DNA of 64,000 bases. Source: Burkholderiaceae bacterium (lineage in GTDB: Bacteria; Pseudomonadota; Gammaproteobacteria; Burkholderiales; Burkholderiaceae_E). Shown piece after piece: positions 7,540 to 15,727 of the stretch. Under the pieces are notes generated by a model. The model had not been told where the DNA came from, did no database searches, and saw nothing but the letters and a program-made list of their open reading frames with translations. Every line of letters starts with the position of its first letter. Position 1 is the first letter of the stretch. The stretch is from positions 49,052-113,051 of the forward strand of contig JADJVQ010000024.1 of assembly GCA_016710525.1 (NCBI GenBank). Reading direction: 5' to 3'. A program made the position numbers and the translations under genes.

Positions 7540-8907
7540 TCAGTCGGCGGCGGCCGGCTCGATCTGGGACGCCTCGGGCAGGCTGACCTGGATCGAGGTG
7601 CCGTGCCCGGGCATCGACACCACGGTCAGCGTGCCTTGCTCGGCGGCGACCCGAAACCGCATGCCGACCAGACCGTAGGCCGTATTGCGGGTCGCGGCCG
7701 GATCGAAGCCGACGCCGTCATCGCGCACCGACACAGCCACCCGCCCGTCGCGCGCCGACAGGCTCAGCCAGACATGGCTGGCTTTCGCGTACTTGGTGAT
7801 GTTGGTGATGGCCTCCTGGACCAGGCGGTACACCACCATCTGCGCCGCCGGGGCGAGCTTGACCGGCGCAAGGTCGCATTCGACATGAACCCCCGACTGT
7901 TCGGCGAATTCGCGCGCCAGGATTTCCAGCGTGACCATCAGACCCAGGTTGCCCAGTGCCGACGGCCGGAGGTCCTCGCCGATGCGCCGCTTCACCGCGA
8001 TCACGCTGTTCAGCGTGGCCACCAGGTGATCGAGGCGCTCGAGCGCTTCGGGCGCCCCGCCGGCCAGACGCGACTTGATGCGCGCGGCATCGAGCTTGGC
8101 CGAGGTCAGCAGCGAGCCGAGCTCGTCGTGCAGGTCGCGCGCAAGCCGGTTGCGTTCGTCCTCGCGCGCGGTCTCGAGCCGGTTGTTCAGCTCCAGCAGT
8201 TGGGCGGTGCGCCGCCCGACCTCGATCTCGAGACGATCGTAGTCGGCCTGCGCGCGCCGCTGCTGGCGATGTTCCTGGCGCTCCAGCACCATCGACTGGC
8301 GCAGGTACATGTACACCCCCAGCAGGCCGATCGCACTCAGTGCCGCGACGCCCAGGCGGCTCATCATCAGCGACTGGTAGATCGCATCGCGGCTGTGTTC
8401 GATATTGACGGATTCGCTGTCGAGCAGCGATGCGCTCAGGCTGCGGAAAGCCGCGATGCCGGCCGGGCTGGGCGGAGGCGTCGCGGCGGCGCCGCCCGAT
8501 CTGGCTTGCCCGGCCTCGGTCTCGCGAATCGACTTTTCGAGCGCGGCCAGCCGCTCGGCCGTCAAGGCACGCAGCTGGTCCAGTGTCGCCAGGCGCTGCG
8601 ACTGCCCGGCGTAATAACCCGACAGGAATTCGAGCGATCGATCGATCGTCTCGCGCGCGCCGGTATAGAGCTTCAGATACTCGGCACGCCCGGTCAGCAC
8701 AAGCGCCCGCCCGCCCGCCTCGGCATCGAGAAGGCCGCGCTCCAGGGCCTGGATGCTGGCCCGGGCCTCACCCATCTGGCCCAGCGCATCGAGTTTGCCG
8801 ACCGATCGCCAGTAAGAGCCTTCACTGACGAACGCCATCGCGACCACCGCCAGGCAGGCCAGCGTGACCACGAGCGGGTGGCGCCGGAGCATCGACGCAA
8901 GCATCAT
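7540..8907 (-). CDS. Sensor histidine kinase, HisKA_3 type with CHASE3-like sensor
   Basis: A 455-residue inner-membrane kinase. A first TM helix (LVVTLACLAVVAMAFV) is followed by a ~150-residue helical periplasmic domain that resembles CHASE3, a second TM (LGVAALSAIGLLGVYMYLR), a coiled coil, the HisKA_3 dimerisation box with its phosphoacceptor (RLARDLHDELGS) and an HATPase_c domain (QEAITNITKYAKA, DDGVGFDP, GHGTSIQV). This is the NarX/DegS-like class that usually phosphorylates LuxR-type regulators; the regulator gene just upstream encodes only a receiver. The start at 8907 follows AAGG; an upstream ATG at 8955 is possible. An 18-bp tandem repeat lies between the two genes. Confidence 0.92.
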   Translation of the reverse strand: MMLASMLRRHPLVVTLACLAVVAMAFVSEGSYWRSVGKLDALGQMGEARASIQALERGLLDAEAGGRALVLTGRAEYLKLYTGARETIDRSLEFLSGYYAGQSQRLATLDQLRALTAERLAALEKSIRETEAGQARSGGAAATPPPSPAGIAAFRSLSASLLDSESVNIEHSRDAIYQSLMMSRLGVAALSAIGLLGVYMYLRQSMVLERQEHRQQRRAQADYDRLEIEVGRRTAQLLELNNRLETAREDERNRLARDLHDELGSLLTSAKLDAARIKSRLAGGAPEALERLDHLVATLNSVIAVKRRIGEDLRPSALGNLGLMVTLEILAREFAEQSGVHVECDLAPVKLAPAAQMVVYRLVQEAITNITKYAKASHVWLSLSARDGRVAVSVRDDGVGFDPAATRNTAYGLVGMRFRVAAEQGTLTVVSMPGHGTSIQVSLPEASQIEPAAAD

Positions 8908-8983
8908 CTTCAGTGCCTTCCCCGAATCACGAGACCCTCGCGCACGCGACCCCATCGGTCATCTCACAGACTTCGCGCCGAAG

Positions 8984-9037
8984 GCCGGACCGATCGCCTG
9001 AGCCGGACCGATCGCCTGAGCCGGTCCGATCGCCTGA
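8984..9037. repeat. Three 18-bp tandem repeats between regulator and kinase genes
   Basis: GCCGGACCGATCGCCTGA is repeated at 8984-9001, 9002-9019 and 9020-9037 (one substitution in the third), followed by a partial fourth copy. Each unit contains the palindrome CGATCG. The array lies in the short gap between the receiver gene (ends 9072) and the histidine kinase gene (starts 8907), so it is in the transcribed leader of the kinase. Confidence 0.8.
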
Positions 9038-9071
9038 GCCGGACCGCTGGCACGCGAATCGCCTCCAGGCG

Positions 9072-9449
9072 TCACTCGGATGCCAGTTGCGAACAATAGG
9101 CGATCAGCGCATCGATTTCGTTGGACTTGTCGAATACCCGATCGGCCCCGAGCTCCAGGCACTTGCGGCGAATGTCGGCGGTGGCGTAGTTGCTCAGCAC
9201 GACCCGCGTGCAGCGCAGATCGAGCGACTGGGCTGCGCGCAACACGCCCAGTCCGGAGCCGGACTTCAGGAAGATGTCGACGATCATGAGGTCGACCTCA
9301 TGCCCTGGATCGCGCAGCCATTGCACGCAAGCCGTCTCGTCCGGCGCAAAACCGACGACGACGAGAGACGTGAGTTCCTCCAGCGTGGCGATCAGGCTTT
9401 CGCGGATCACCGGGCTGTCTTCGACCAGAAAGGTCTTGATCGGACGCAT
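9072..9449 (-). CDS. Single-domain response regulator (REC only)
   Basis: A 125-residue CheY-like receiver with no output domain. The acidic pair is in VEDSP, the phosphoacceptor Asp in LMIVDIFLKSG, a Thr in SNYATAD and the conserved Lys in VFDKSNE. It lies upstream of the HisKA_3 kinase gene and is presumably its partner. Because it lacks a DNA-binding domain, it must act by protein contact or as a phosphate sink. The start at 9449 was chosen because it begins directly with the receiver beta strand (MRPIKTFLVED). Confidence 0.92.
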   Translation of the reverse strand: MRPIKTFLVEDSPVIRESLIATLEELTSLVVVGFAPDETACVQWLRDPGHEVDLMIVDIFLKSGSGLGVLRAAQSLDLRCTRVVLSNYATADIRRKCLELGADRVFDKSNEIDALIAYCSQLASE

Positions 9450-9803
9450 GAACTGCAATTCTTCCCCGGGGCGCCCTACGCGCTCGCCCCGCATCGCCGT
9501 GATCCTCGTGGCTGCCGAGATGCCTTGGATCAGCCACCGCGGCCGTCCACCGAATACTGCTGCTGAGCCTGACCCCGAACTCGACGAAGCGCCATCAGTC
9601 GACAGAGGCGGCGTGCGTAGGACGTCTCCTACGCACGGCGCTCCCAGCTCAGGCTAGCACGGCGTAGGACGATCACTACGAGACAAGCCGGTTTCCGCTG
9701 GTGGGCACCAGCATCGCGAATGGCCAGACTCGGCTCAGGAAGCAGCGCAAGTCCCGCGATCCATCGCCGGATGAGCGCCCTTTTTTCCAGAGAGGTCTAT
9801 CAG
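9450..9803. other. Divergent intergenic region with a strong hairpin
   Basis: This 354-bp region lies between the leftward regulator/kinase pair and the rightward crystallin-fold gene. It holds the 24-bp perfect hairpin at 9613-9636 and, 27 bp further, a second related half-site (GCGTAGGACGATCACTACG). Both are placed to act on either promoter. Nothing coding was recognised. Confidence 0.5.
9613..9636. promoter_or_regulatory. 24-bp inverted repeat, candidate regulator site
   Basis: The arms GTGCGTAGGA (9613-9622) and TCCTACGCAC (9627-9636) are perfectly complementary around a 4-base centre. There is no T-run, so a protein-binding site is more likely than a terminator. A second, weaker copy of the motif (GTAGGAC then CACTACG) follows at about 9664-9680. 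A single GTAGGAC also occurs at 3693-3699, upstream of the ferritin-like gene. Confidence 0.55.
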
Positions 9804-10622
9804 ATGAACAACATTCTCAAGCACGCCCTGGTCGCCGCCACGCTGGGCATCAGCGCGCAGGCGATGGCCCAGGTCACCTTCTACGAGCGCGAGGCCTTCC
9901 AGGGCCGCAGCTTCACTGCCGATCGCCAGGTCCGCAACTTCGAGCGCAGCGGATTCAACGACCGCGCCTCCTCCGTCGTGGTCCGCGCCGAACGCGGCGA
10001 ACGCTGGGAGGTCTGCGAGGACGTTCGATTCGGCGGGCGCTGCGTGGTGCTGCGCCAGGGCAACTATCCTTCGCTTGCCGCGATGGGCCTGAACAACCAG
10101 GTTTCGTCGGTTCGCCAGATCAGCCGCAATGTCGCGATCGACGAGAACCGTTACGCGCCGGCACCCGTGGCGGCGTACGACGCCCGCCGCCGCGCCAATG
10201 AGCGGCTCTTCGAGGCGAGGGTCACGTCGGTACGCGCCGTGGTCGGCCCGCCCGAACAGCGCTGCTGGGTCGAACGCGAAGCGGTCGCACCGAGCGGCGG
10301 CGGCGCCAACGTGCCGGGCGCCGTGCTCGGCGCGGTGATTGGCGGCGTGCTGGGGCACCAGATCGGGGGCGGGCGCGGCCAGGATCTGGCCACGGCCGGT
10401 GGCGCCGTCGCCGGCGCGGCCATGGGCGCCAATGTCAACCGCGGCGAGGGACGCGCCGGGACCAGCCGCGACGTCAGGCGCTGCACCAGCACACCGGCCT
10501 CGAACAGGCCCGACTATTGGGACGTCACTTACGAATTCCGCGGTGCGACGCATCAGATGCAGATGACCACCCCGCCGGGACCGACCGTCACCGTCAACCG
10601 CCAGGGCGAACCCCGGGTCTGA
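9804..10622 (+). CDS. Secreted beta/gamma-crystallin-fold protein with glycine-zipper segment
   Basis: A 272-residue exported protein. The signal peptide (MNNILKHALVAATLGISAQAMAQ) is followed by a beta/gamma-crystallin-like domain (VTFYEREAFQGRSFTA, RASSVVVRAERGERWEVCED, RFGGRCVVLRQGNYPSL). After a linker comes a glycine-zipper 2TM-like segment (GAVLGAVIGGVLGHQIGGG, then GGAVAGAAMGANV) and a C-terminal beta-rich part with Cys residues. Crystallin domains often bind calcium; glycine zippers insert in or span the outer membrane. The start at 9804 follows AGAGG and gives the signal peptide. Function is unknown; an envelope or stress role is inferred from context. Confidence 0.85.
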   Translation: MNNILKHALVAATLGISAQAMAQVTFYEREAFQGRSFTADRQVRNFERSGFNDRASSVVVRAERGERWEVCEDVRFGGRCVVLRQGNYPSLAAMGLNNQVSSVRQISRNVAIDENRYAPAPVAAYDARRRANERLFEARVTSVRAVVGPPEQRCWVEREAVAPSGGGANVPGAVLGAVIGGVLGHQIGGGRGQDLATAGGAVAGAAMGANVNRGEGRAGTSRDVRRCTSTPASNRPDYWDVTYEFRGATHQMQMTTPPGPTVTVNRQGEPRV

Positions 10623-10722
10623 GCGCTGCCGCTCGGGGAGCCCCGCCTGTCGGACGCGCGCGGCTCGGGTCCGATCGGGCGATGGGCCGGCCTGACGCTG
10701 CGCTCCGGTTCACCGGCGCGCG

Positions 10723-11310
10723 TCAGGCCTTCTTTTCGCGCGGCACCCGACCCATCAGGTAGAACTCGGGGTTGGGCATCATCCCCGACAGGTTCGCCAT
10801 CCGGTTGGACAGCGCGAAGAATGCCGCGATCGCGCCGATATCCCAGGCATCCTCGTCGCTGAAGCCATGGGCGCGCAGCGACTCGAAGTCCCGTTCCTCC
10901 AGATCGCCCGACGCGGTCGCGACCTTCATCGCAAACACGATCATGGCCTGCTGGCGCGGCGTCAGCGGCGCCTTGCGCCAGTTGGTGGCGAGCTGATCGG
11001 ACAGCAGCGGGTTCTTCTCGTAGATGCGCAGAATCGCGCCATGCGCGACCACGCAATACAGGCAGGCATTGGCGCCGCTGGTGGCGACGACGATCATTTC
11101 CTTTTCACCCTTCGAGAGTCCGTTCTCGCGCAGCATCAGCGCATCGTGGTACGCAAAGAACGCGCGAAACTCGTCGGGGCGGCGGGCCAGCTTGAGGAAC
11201 ACATTCGGCACGAAGCCGGATTTTTCCTGAACCGCCAGCAGCTTGTCGCGCAGGTCGGCGGGCAGCCCGGTGATCTCGGGCAGCGGGTAACGGTCGATGG
11301 CAGCGCTCAT
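10723..11310 (-). CDS. AhpD-like peroxidase-related protein (carboxymuconolactone decarboxylase fold)
   Basis: A 195-residue all-helical protein of the carboxymuconolactone decarboxylase/AhpD superfamily, in the peroxidase-related subgroup. The redox motif with proton-relay His is intact (NACLYCVVAHGAILR), preceded by GEKEMIVVATSGA. The family uses the CxxC pair in alkylhydroperoxidase chemistry. The start codon overlaps the stop of the upstream glycosyltransferase gene as ATGA (11310-11307), so it is the last gene of the leftward lipopolysaccharide run. Its functional tie to that pathway is unclear. Confidence 0.9.
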   Translation of the reverse strand: MSAAIDRYPLPEITGLPADLRDKLLAVQEKSGFVPNVFLKLARRPDEFRAFFAYHDALMLRENGLSKGEKEMIVVATSGANACLYCVVAHGAILRIYEKNPLLSDQLATNWRKAPLTPRQQAMIVFAMKVATASGDLEERDFESLRAHGFSDEDAWDIGAIAAFFALSNRMANLSGMMPNPEFYLMGRVPREKKA

Positions 11311-12095
11311 GTCGGGTCTCCAGGGGATGATGGAATAGCCGCCGGCAGGCCGGCCAGCCGGTAGCGAAGAAAGGTGCTGCGGGCATTGAGCCAGGCGATG
11401 GCGAAGCCGGCACGGCCGTCGAGCAATCCCAGGCGCAACAGGTAGCCGCGCAGGAAGGTCCACAGGCCATGCGTCAGCGCCGGCACGAGGCCGCCGCGCC
11501 CGCGGGCGCGCAGCTTGTCGGCGCCCAGCCGCGCATAGCGCTCGGCCTTCTCGCGGGCATCGGCCGGCGAGTCCACGCTGTCGTGCTCGAGCAGACCGGA
11601 CAGGGTGTCCTGGCGCCCCGCGCAGACCAGCCGCTCGTGGACCAGATCGTCGGAAAAGCGCGCGCGTCCGCGCCGGAACAGGCGCAGCACGCGGTCGTTG
11701 CGCCAGTCGCCGAACCGGATCGTGCGCCCGCAATAGCGCGAACTGCGGGTGATCCAGTACGCGTCGGCCAGCGCCTCGCCGCGGGCGGCCCGCGCCAGCA
11801 CGGCCTGGATCGAGCGGGACAGTTCCGGGCCGACCACCTCGTCGGCATCCAGCGACAGCACCCAGTCTCCGGTCGCGGCGTCGAGCGCGCGATTCTTCTG
11901 CGGCCCGAAGCCCGGCCAGTCGGCGCTCTGGATGACACGCGCGCCCAGCGAGCGCGCCAGCGCCACCGTGTCGTCGGTGCTGCCCGAGTCGAGCACCACC
12001 CGCTCGTCGGCAAACCCGACCGACTCCAGGCAGCGCTCGATGCGATGCGCTTCGTTGCGGGTGATGACGGTGACGCTGAGCAATGGATCGGACAT
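11307..12095 (-). CDS. Family 2 glycosyltransferase, WaaE/KdtX-like
   Basis: A 262-residue cytoplasmic glycosyltransferase with a GT-A fold. It carries LLSVTVITRNEAHRIERCLE at the N-terminus, VVLDSGSTDDTVALA, and the metal-binding LSLDADEVV. The internal SRYCGRTIRFGDW and VLRLFRRGRARFSDDLVHE match the WaaE/KdtX group, which adds a sugar to the lipopolysaccharide inner core. Its stop overlaps the start of the AhpD-like gene. It is oriented with the O-antigen ligase and msbA but separated from them by the epimerase gene on the other strand. The exact donor and acceptor are inference. Confidence 0.9.
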   Translation of the reverse strand: MSDPLLSVTVITRNEAHRIERCLESVGFADERVVLDSGSTDDTVALARSLGARVIQSADWPGFGPQKNRALDAATGDWVLSLDADEVVGPELSRSIQAVLARAARGEALADAYWITRSSRYCGRTIRFGDWRNDRVLRLFRRGRARFSDDLVHERLVCAGRQDTLSGLLEHDSVDSPADAREKAERYARLGADKLRARGRGGLVPALTHGLWTFLRGYLLRLGLLDGRAGFAIAWLNARSTFLRYRLAGLPAAIPSSPGDPT

Positions 12096-12194
12096 CGCAA
12101 CCGGAAGAGGGGAACGCGCGGGACAGGAACTGCGTCGCGTTCGGCGACGGCGCCAGTGTTATCCTCGATAGTTTATTCCCTGCGCGAAGACTCC

Positions 12195-13217
12195 ATGTCC
12201 TCCACTGTTCTCGTCACCGGCGCGGCCGGCTTCATCGGCATGCACGTGAGCCAGCGCCTGCTGGCCGACGGCCATCGGGTGGTGGGGGTCGACAACCTGA
12301 ACGCCTACTACGATCCGGCACTCAAGCACGCACGCCTCGCGCGCCTGCAGGCCGATCCGGCGTTCAGCTTTCATCGGCTGGATCTGGCCGAGACCGACGC
12401 GGTGGCGGCACTGTTCGCACAGGCCAGGCCGCTCTACGTGATCCACCTGGCCGCGCAGGCCGGCGTGCGCTACGCGATCGAGCACCCGTATGCCTATTCG
12501 TCGTCCAACCTGCATGGCAGCACCGCCATCCTCGAGAACTGCCGCCGCCACGGCGTGCGCCACCTGGTTTTCGCCAGCAGCTCCAGCGTCTATGGCGGCA
12601 ACAGCAAGGTCCCGTTCGCCGAGACCGACCCGGTCAATCATCCGGTCAGCTTCTACGCCGCCACCAAACGTGCCAATGAACTGATGGCGCACAGCTATGC
12701 CCACCTGTTCTCGCTGCCGGTGACGATGCTGCGCTACTTCACGGTCTATGGGCCCTGGGGCCGGCCCGACATGGCGATCTGGAAATTCACCGACGCGATG
12801 CTCGCGGGCCGCCCGATCGACGTCTACGCCGGTGGCGACCTGCAGCGCGACTTCACCTTCGTCGACGATGCGGCCGCAGCCACCGTGGCCCTGATGTCGC
12901 GCGCTCCCGCGCGGCTGTCGAGCGACGATCCGGCGGCCTGGCAGGCGAGCTCACCCGACTCGAGCTGGGCGCCCTTCGAGATCTACAACATCGGGCGCAG
13001 CGACCCGGTCACCGTGAATACCCTGCTGCAACGGCTCGAAGCCCATACCGGCGTGCGTGCGATCCGCCACGAACTGGGCATGCAGCCGGGCGACGTCAGC
13101 CGAACGTTCGCCGACACCCGCAAACTGGCGCTGGCCACCGGCCAGCTTCCCCAGGTGCCGCTGGACGAGGGCCTGGGCCGCTTCGTGCGCTGGTTTCGGG
13201 CCTATCACCAGCGCTGA
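12195..13217 (+). CDS. NAD-dependent sugar-nucleotide epimerase (UDP-glucuronate 4-epimerase-like)
   Basis: A 340-residue extended short-chain dehydrogenase. It shows the NAD-binding motif VTGAAGFIGMHVSQRLL, VDNLNAYYDPALKHARL typical of UDP-glucuronate/glucose 4-epimerases, the Ser stretch FASSSSVYGGN and the catalytic YAATK (Tyr and Lys). FTVYGPWGRPDMA follows. The likely reaction is interconversion of UDP-glucuronate and UDP-galacturonate for surface polysaccharide. It is on the opposite strand to the surrounding glycosyltransferases, and its last 13 bases overlap the end of the O-antigen ligase gene tail to tail. Confidence 0.92.
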   Translation: MSSTVLVTGAAGFIGMHVSQRLLADGHRVVGVDNLNAYYDPALKHARLARLQADPAFSFHRLDLAETDAVAALFAQARPLYVIHLAAQAGVRYAIEHPYAYSSSNLHGSTAILENCRRHGVRHLVFASSSSVYGGNSKVPFAETDPVNHPVSFYAATKRANELMAHSYAHLFSLPVTMLRYFTVYGPWGRPDMAIWKFTDAMLAGRPIDVYAGGDLQRDFTFVDDAAAATVALMSRAPARLSSDDPAAWQASSPDSSWAPFEIYNIGRSDPVTVNTLLQRLEAHTGVRAIRHELGMQPGDVSRTFADTRKLALATGQLPQVPLDEGLGRFVRWFRAYHQR

Positions 13218-14581
13218 GTGCCGCCATCGGCCCCGGCCTGCCCGGCCGATGGCCGCGCAGGGTCGCCGCGGCCCCCGACCGACAGCAGCAGGCCCAGCGT
13301 GGCCAGCGCAAGCAGCCCGTGCTCGTGGTGCAGGGTGGTATTGAGCAGGCCGGCGAACACGGTCACGCTCCAGCCGGCCAGCGCCGCAACCCAGACGCAG
13401 GCCTGGCGGGGATCGGTCCGGGCCCAGGACAGCGTTCGGAAAAGGCGAAGACCCCAGGCGCCCAGCAGCAGGAGCAGCGCCGCCAGCCCGACGCCGCCGC
13501 GTTCGGCCAGCGCATGGGCGAACAGGCTGTGCGCATGGTAGGAAAAATAGTAGCGTGCCGGATCGCAGGGCTCGGCCGCGCTTGCCGGCCGCAGTTCCTG
13601 GCAGACGTTGTGCGGCGTCAGGCGCCGAAAGCCGTCATTGCCCAGCCCGAATACGGGGTGGGCCCGCGCCGCGGCCCAGGCCAGCCGCAGCAGGCCATCC
13701 CGGTGCGAGGTCGGCGCTCCCACCGAGGCCTGGAAGCCGAACTTTTCGAGCAGGCTCTGCCCTTCGGGCTGCAGGCGCTTGTCGCTCAGTCCGATGGCCA
13801 GCCGATAGGCGCCGGTGGCTGCCAGGACCACCACCAGCAGGCCGACCCGAAACCGCCGGCGCCGCCGCGCCGCCAGCACCGGATCGGCACCGGCGAGCGG
13901 AGCGCTTGCCGCCAGCAGCACGAGAAAGATTGCGCAGGCTCCCACCGCGGCGCGGCTCGAGGCGACCAGCAGCGCGACCGCGAGCAGCACGGCCGCCGCC
14001 AGCGCCAGGCCGATGGGCCGGCGCCCGGGGTCGGCCAGGACCAGCGCCAGCGCGCAGCCGAACGCGATCGCCAGGTAGATCGACGAGTGATTGACCTGAC
14101 CGACCGAATTCAGCTCGAAGAAGACCAGACCAGCCGCCCGCTGCAGCTCGACGAACCCCCAGAGCGTCGCGAGCAGGGTGCCCGCGACCGCTGCCCACAG
14201 CACCGCCACGACCTGGTCGAGGCGGTACCGGCGCCTGCTCATCAGCCAGGGCAGCGCCAGCAGGCGCAGCGAATCGCCGGCCGCCCCCAGCGTGCGCGCC
14301 GGTTCTGCAACGCCCAGGCCGGCCAGCAGCGCCGACGCCAGCAGCGCCGCAAACGCGCTGTCCCACAGACCCCAGGGCTGCACGGCCAGACCGGCCAGGC
14401 GCCGGGCGGCGCGCTCACGCCACCAGCCCGCCGCCGACACCCCCACCCAGGCCAGCCACAGCAGGTGCTTGGGCACCTCGAACAGCGGCAGCACGAACAG
14501 CAGCGCGCCCAGCAGCGCCACCTCGGCGCGGGTCACCCTGCCGGGGTCTGGCACCACCTCGGGGCCGTCGCTCGCCGTCAC
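13205..14581 (-). CDS. O-antigen ligase / polymerase-type membrane protein
   Basis: A 458-residue polytopic inner-membrane protein with about ten or more hydrophobic helices. It has the large periplasmic loop and motifs of the WaaL/Wzy family, with a conserved Arg/His loop (HRDGLLRLAWAAARAHPVFGLGND, here split as HRDGLLRLAW and HPVFGLGNDGF) and YHAHSLFAHALAERGG. It would join O-antigen or extra core sugars to lipid A-core. Translation starts at GTG 14581, overlapping the upstream glycosyltransferase TGA by 4 bp (GTGA). The 3' end overlaps the epimerase gene. Confidence 0.88.
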   Translation of the reverse strand: MTASDGPEVVPDPGRVTRAEVALLGALLFVLPLFEVPKHLLWLAWVGVSAAGWWRERAARRLAGLAVQPWGLWDSAFAALLASALLAGLGVAEPARTLGAAGDSLRLLALPWLMSRRRYRLDQVVAVLWAAVAGTLLATLWGFVELQRAAGLVFFELNSVGQVNHSSIYLAIAFGCALALVLADPGRRPIGLALAAAVLLAVALLVASSRAAVGACAIFLVLLAASAPLAGADPVLAARRRRRFRVGLLVVVLAATGAYRLAIGLSDKRLQPEGQSLLEKFGFQASVGAPTSHRDGLLRLAWAAARAHPVFGLGNDGFRRLTPHNVCQELRPASAAEPCDPARYYFSYHAHSLFAHALAERGGVGLAALLLLLGAWGLRLFRTLSWARTDPRQACVWVAALAGWSVTVFAGLLNTTLHHEHGLLALATLGLLLSVGGRGDPARPSAGQAGADGGTQRW

Positions 14582-15705
14582 CCGGCGCGAGCCCCGGGCG
14601 CCGGTTGTCCCGGTCGCACGGCCGCCTCGAACACCGCACTCATGCGATCGAGCATGCGTTCGCGGGTGAATCCGTCGAGCACATGGGCGCGCGCGCGCTC
14701 GCCCAGCGCCCTGCGCCAGGCCGGGTCTCGCTGCAGGTCGCCGAGCGCCGCCGTCAGGACCTCGCTGTCCTGCATCGCGACCACCACCGCGGTGCGGCCC
14801 GGCACGGCGATCTCGCCGATCGCGCCGGCGCCGGTGGTCACGCAGGGCAGTCCGGTGAACATCGCCTGCATCAGGGCCTGCGGCACGCCCTCATTGGCGT
14901 ACGAGGGCAGCGCGAAGATATCCAGCGCGCGCAGCCAGGGCGCGACATCGGCCTGCTGCCCTGCGAAGCGGACCAGGTCGGGCCGGCCCAGGGCGGCCAC
15001 CTGCGCCAGCAGCGCCTCCTGCTGCGGGCCCTCGCCCACGATCACCAGCTGCACCTTGGACTTCATGGCGGCGACCGCCTCGACCAGGTAGCGATGGCCC
15101 TTCCAGCTGCGCAGCGTGGCCACGATTCCCACGAGACAGCGGTCGTCGGGAAGCCCGAGCTCGGCGCGGATCGCGCTGCGCTCGTCGCGTCCGGACACCG
15201 GGCGAAATTTGTCATGGTCGATGCCGGTCGGGATCGACAGCACCCGCTGCGGGTCGCAGCCCAGGCCGTCGATGAGCTCCTGGCGCAGCCGCTCGCCCGT
15301 GGTGACCACGAAACGGCTGGCGCGCGCATACAGCCATCGGTTGCTGGGACTGCGTGCCACCGGGGCCGAGATGTGACGGGTGCGCACCAGCGGCGGCGCG
15401 CCCTTCAGGCTGGCGCACGCCAGGGCCGCCAGCCAGGTGTCGGTCGAACTGTGAGAGTTGACGACATCGAACGCATGCTCGCGCAGCAGCGCGCGCATCG
15501 CGAACAGGCCGGCCGGCCGTTTGCGTTCGAGCGGAATCGTCAGCACCCGCAGGCCCCGTGCCGGCGCGGCACGCGCAATCGGCGCTTGCGGCGGACAGGC
15601 CAGCCAGATCTCATGACCTCGATCGATCAGGCCCGCCGCCTCATCCAGGATGCGGATCTCCTGGCCGCCCCAGCCGCAGGATGCTTCAGTGTGCAGGATG
15701 CGCAT
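14578..15705 (-). CDS. Family 4 glycosyltransferase
   Basis: A 375-residue GT-B-fold glycosyltransferase. The N-terminal domain opens MRILHTEASCGWGGQEIRIL, in which the GGQE glycine loop contacts the donor, and continues HEIWLACPP. The C-terminal domain has GIVATLRSWKGHRYLVEA, VGEGPQ and the EX7E-type motif region SYANEGVPQALMQAMFTGLP. It probably extends the lipopolysaccharide core or related glycan. The start at 15705 puts the glycine loop at the N-terminus with GGAG upstream. The gene lies 22 bp after msbA and overlaps the O-antigen ligase start. Confidence 0.92.
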   Translation of the reverse strand: MRILHTEASCGWGGQEIRILDEAAGLIDRGHEIWLACPPQAPIARAAPARGLRVLTIPLERKRPAGLFAMRALLREHAFDVVNSHSSTDTWLAALACASLKGAPPLVRTRHISAPVARSPSNRWLYARASRFVVTTGERLRQELIDGLGCDPQRVLSIPTGIDHDKFRPVSGRDERSAIRAELGLPDDRCLVGIVATLRSWKGHRYLVEAVAAMKSKVQLVIVGEGPQQEALLAQVAALGRPDLVRFAGQQADVAPWLRALDIFALPSYANEGVPQALMQAMFTGLPCVTTGAGAIGEIAVPGRTAVVVAMQDSEVLTAALGDLQRDPAWRRALGERARAHVLDGFTRERMLDRMSAVFEAAVRPGQPAPGARAG

Positions 15706-15727
15706 CCCAGGAGTCTCCGCGGACAGG

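Noticed and set aside
7480..9099. 539-codon rightward frame antisense to the histidine kinase
   Set aside because: No family resemblance; the complementary strand encodes a complete kinase.
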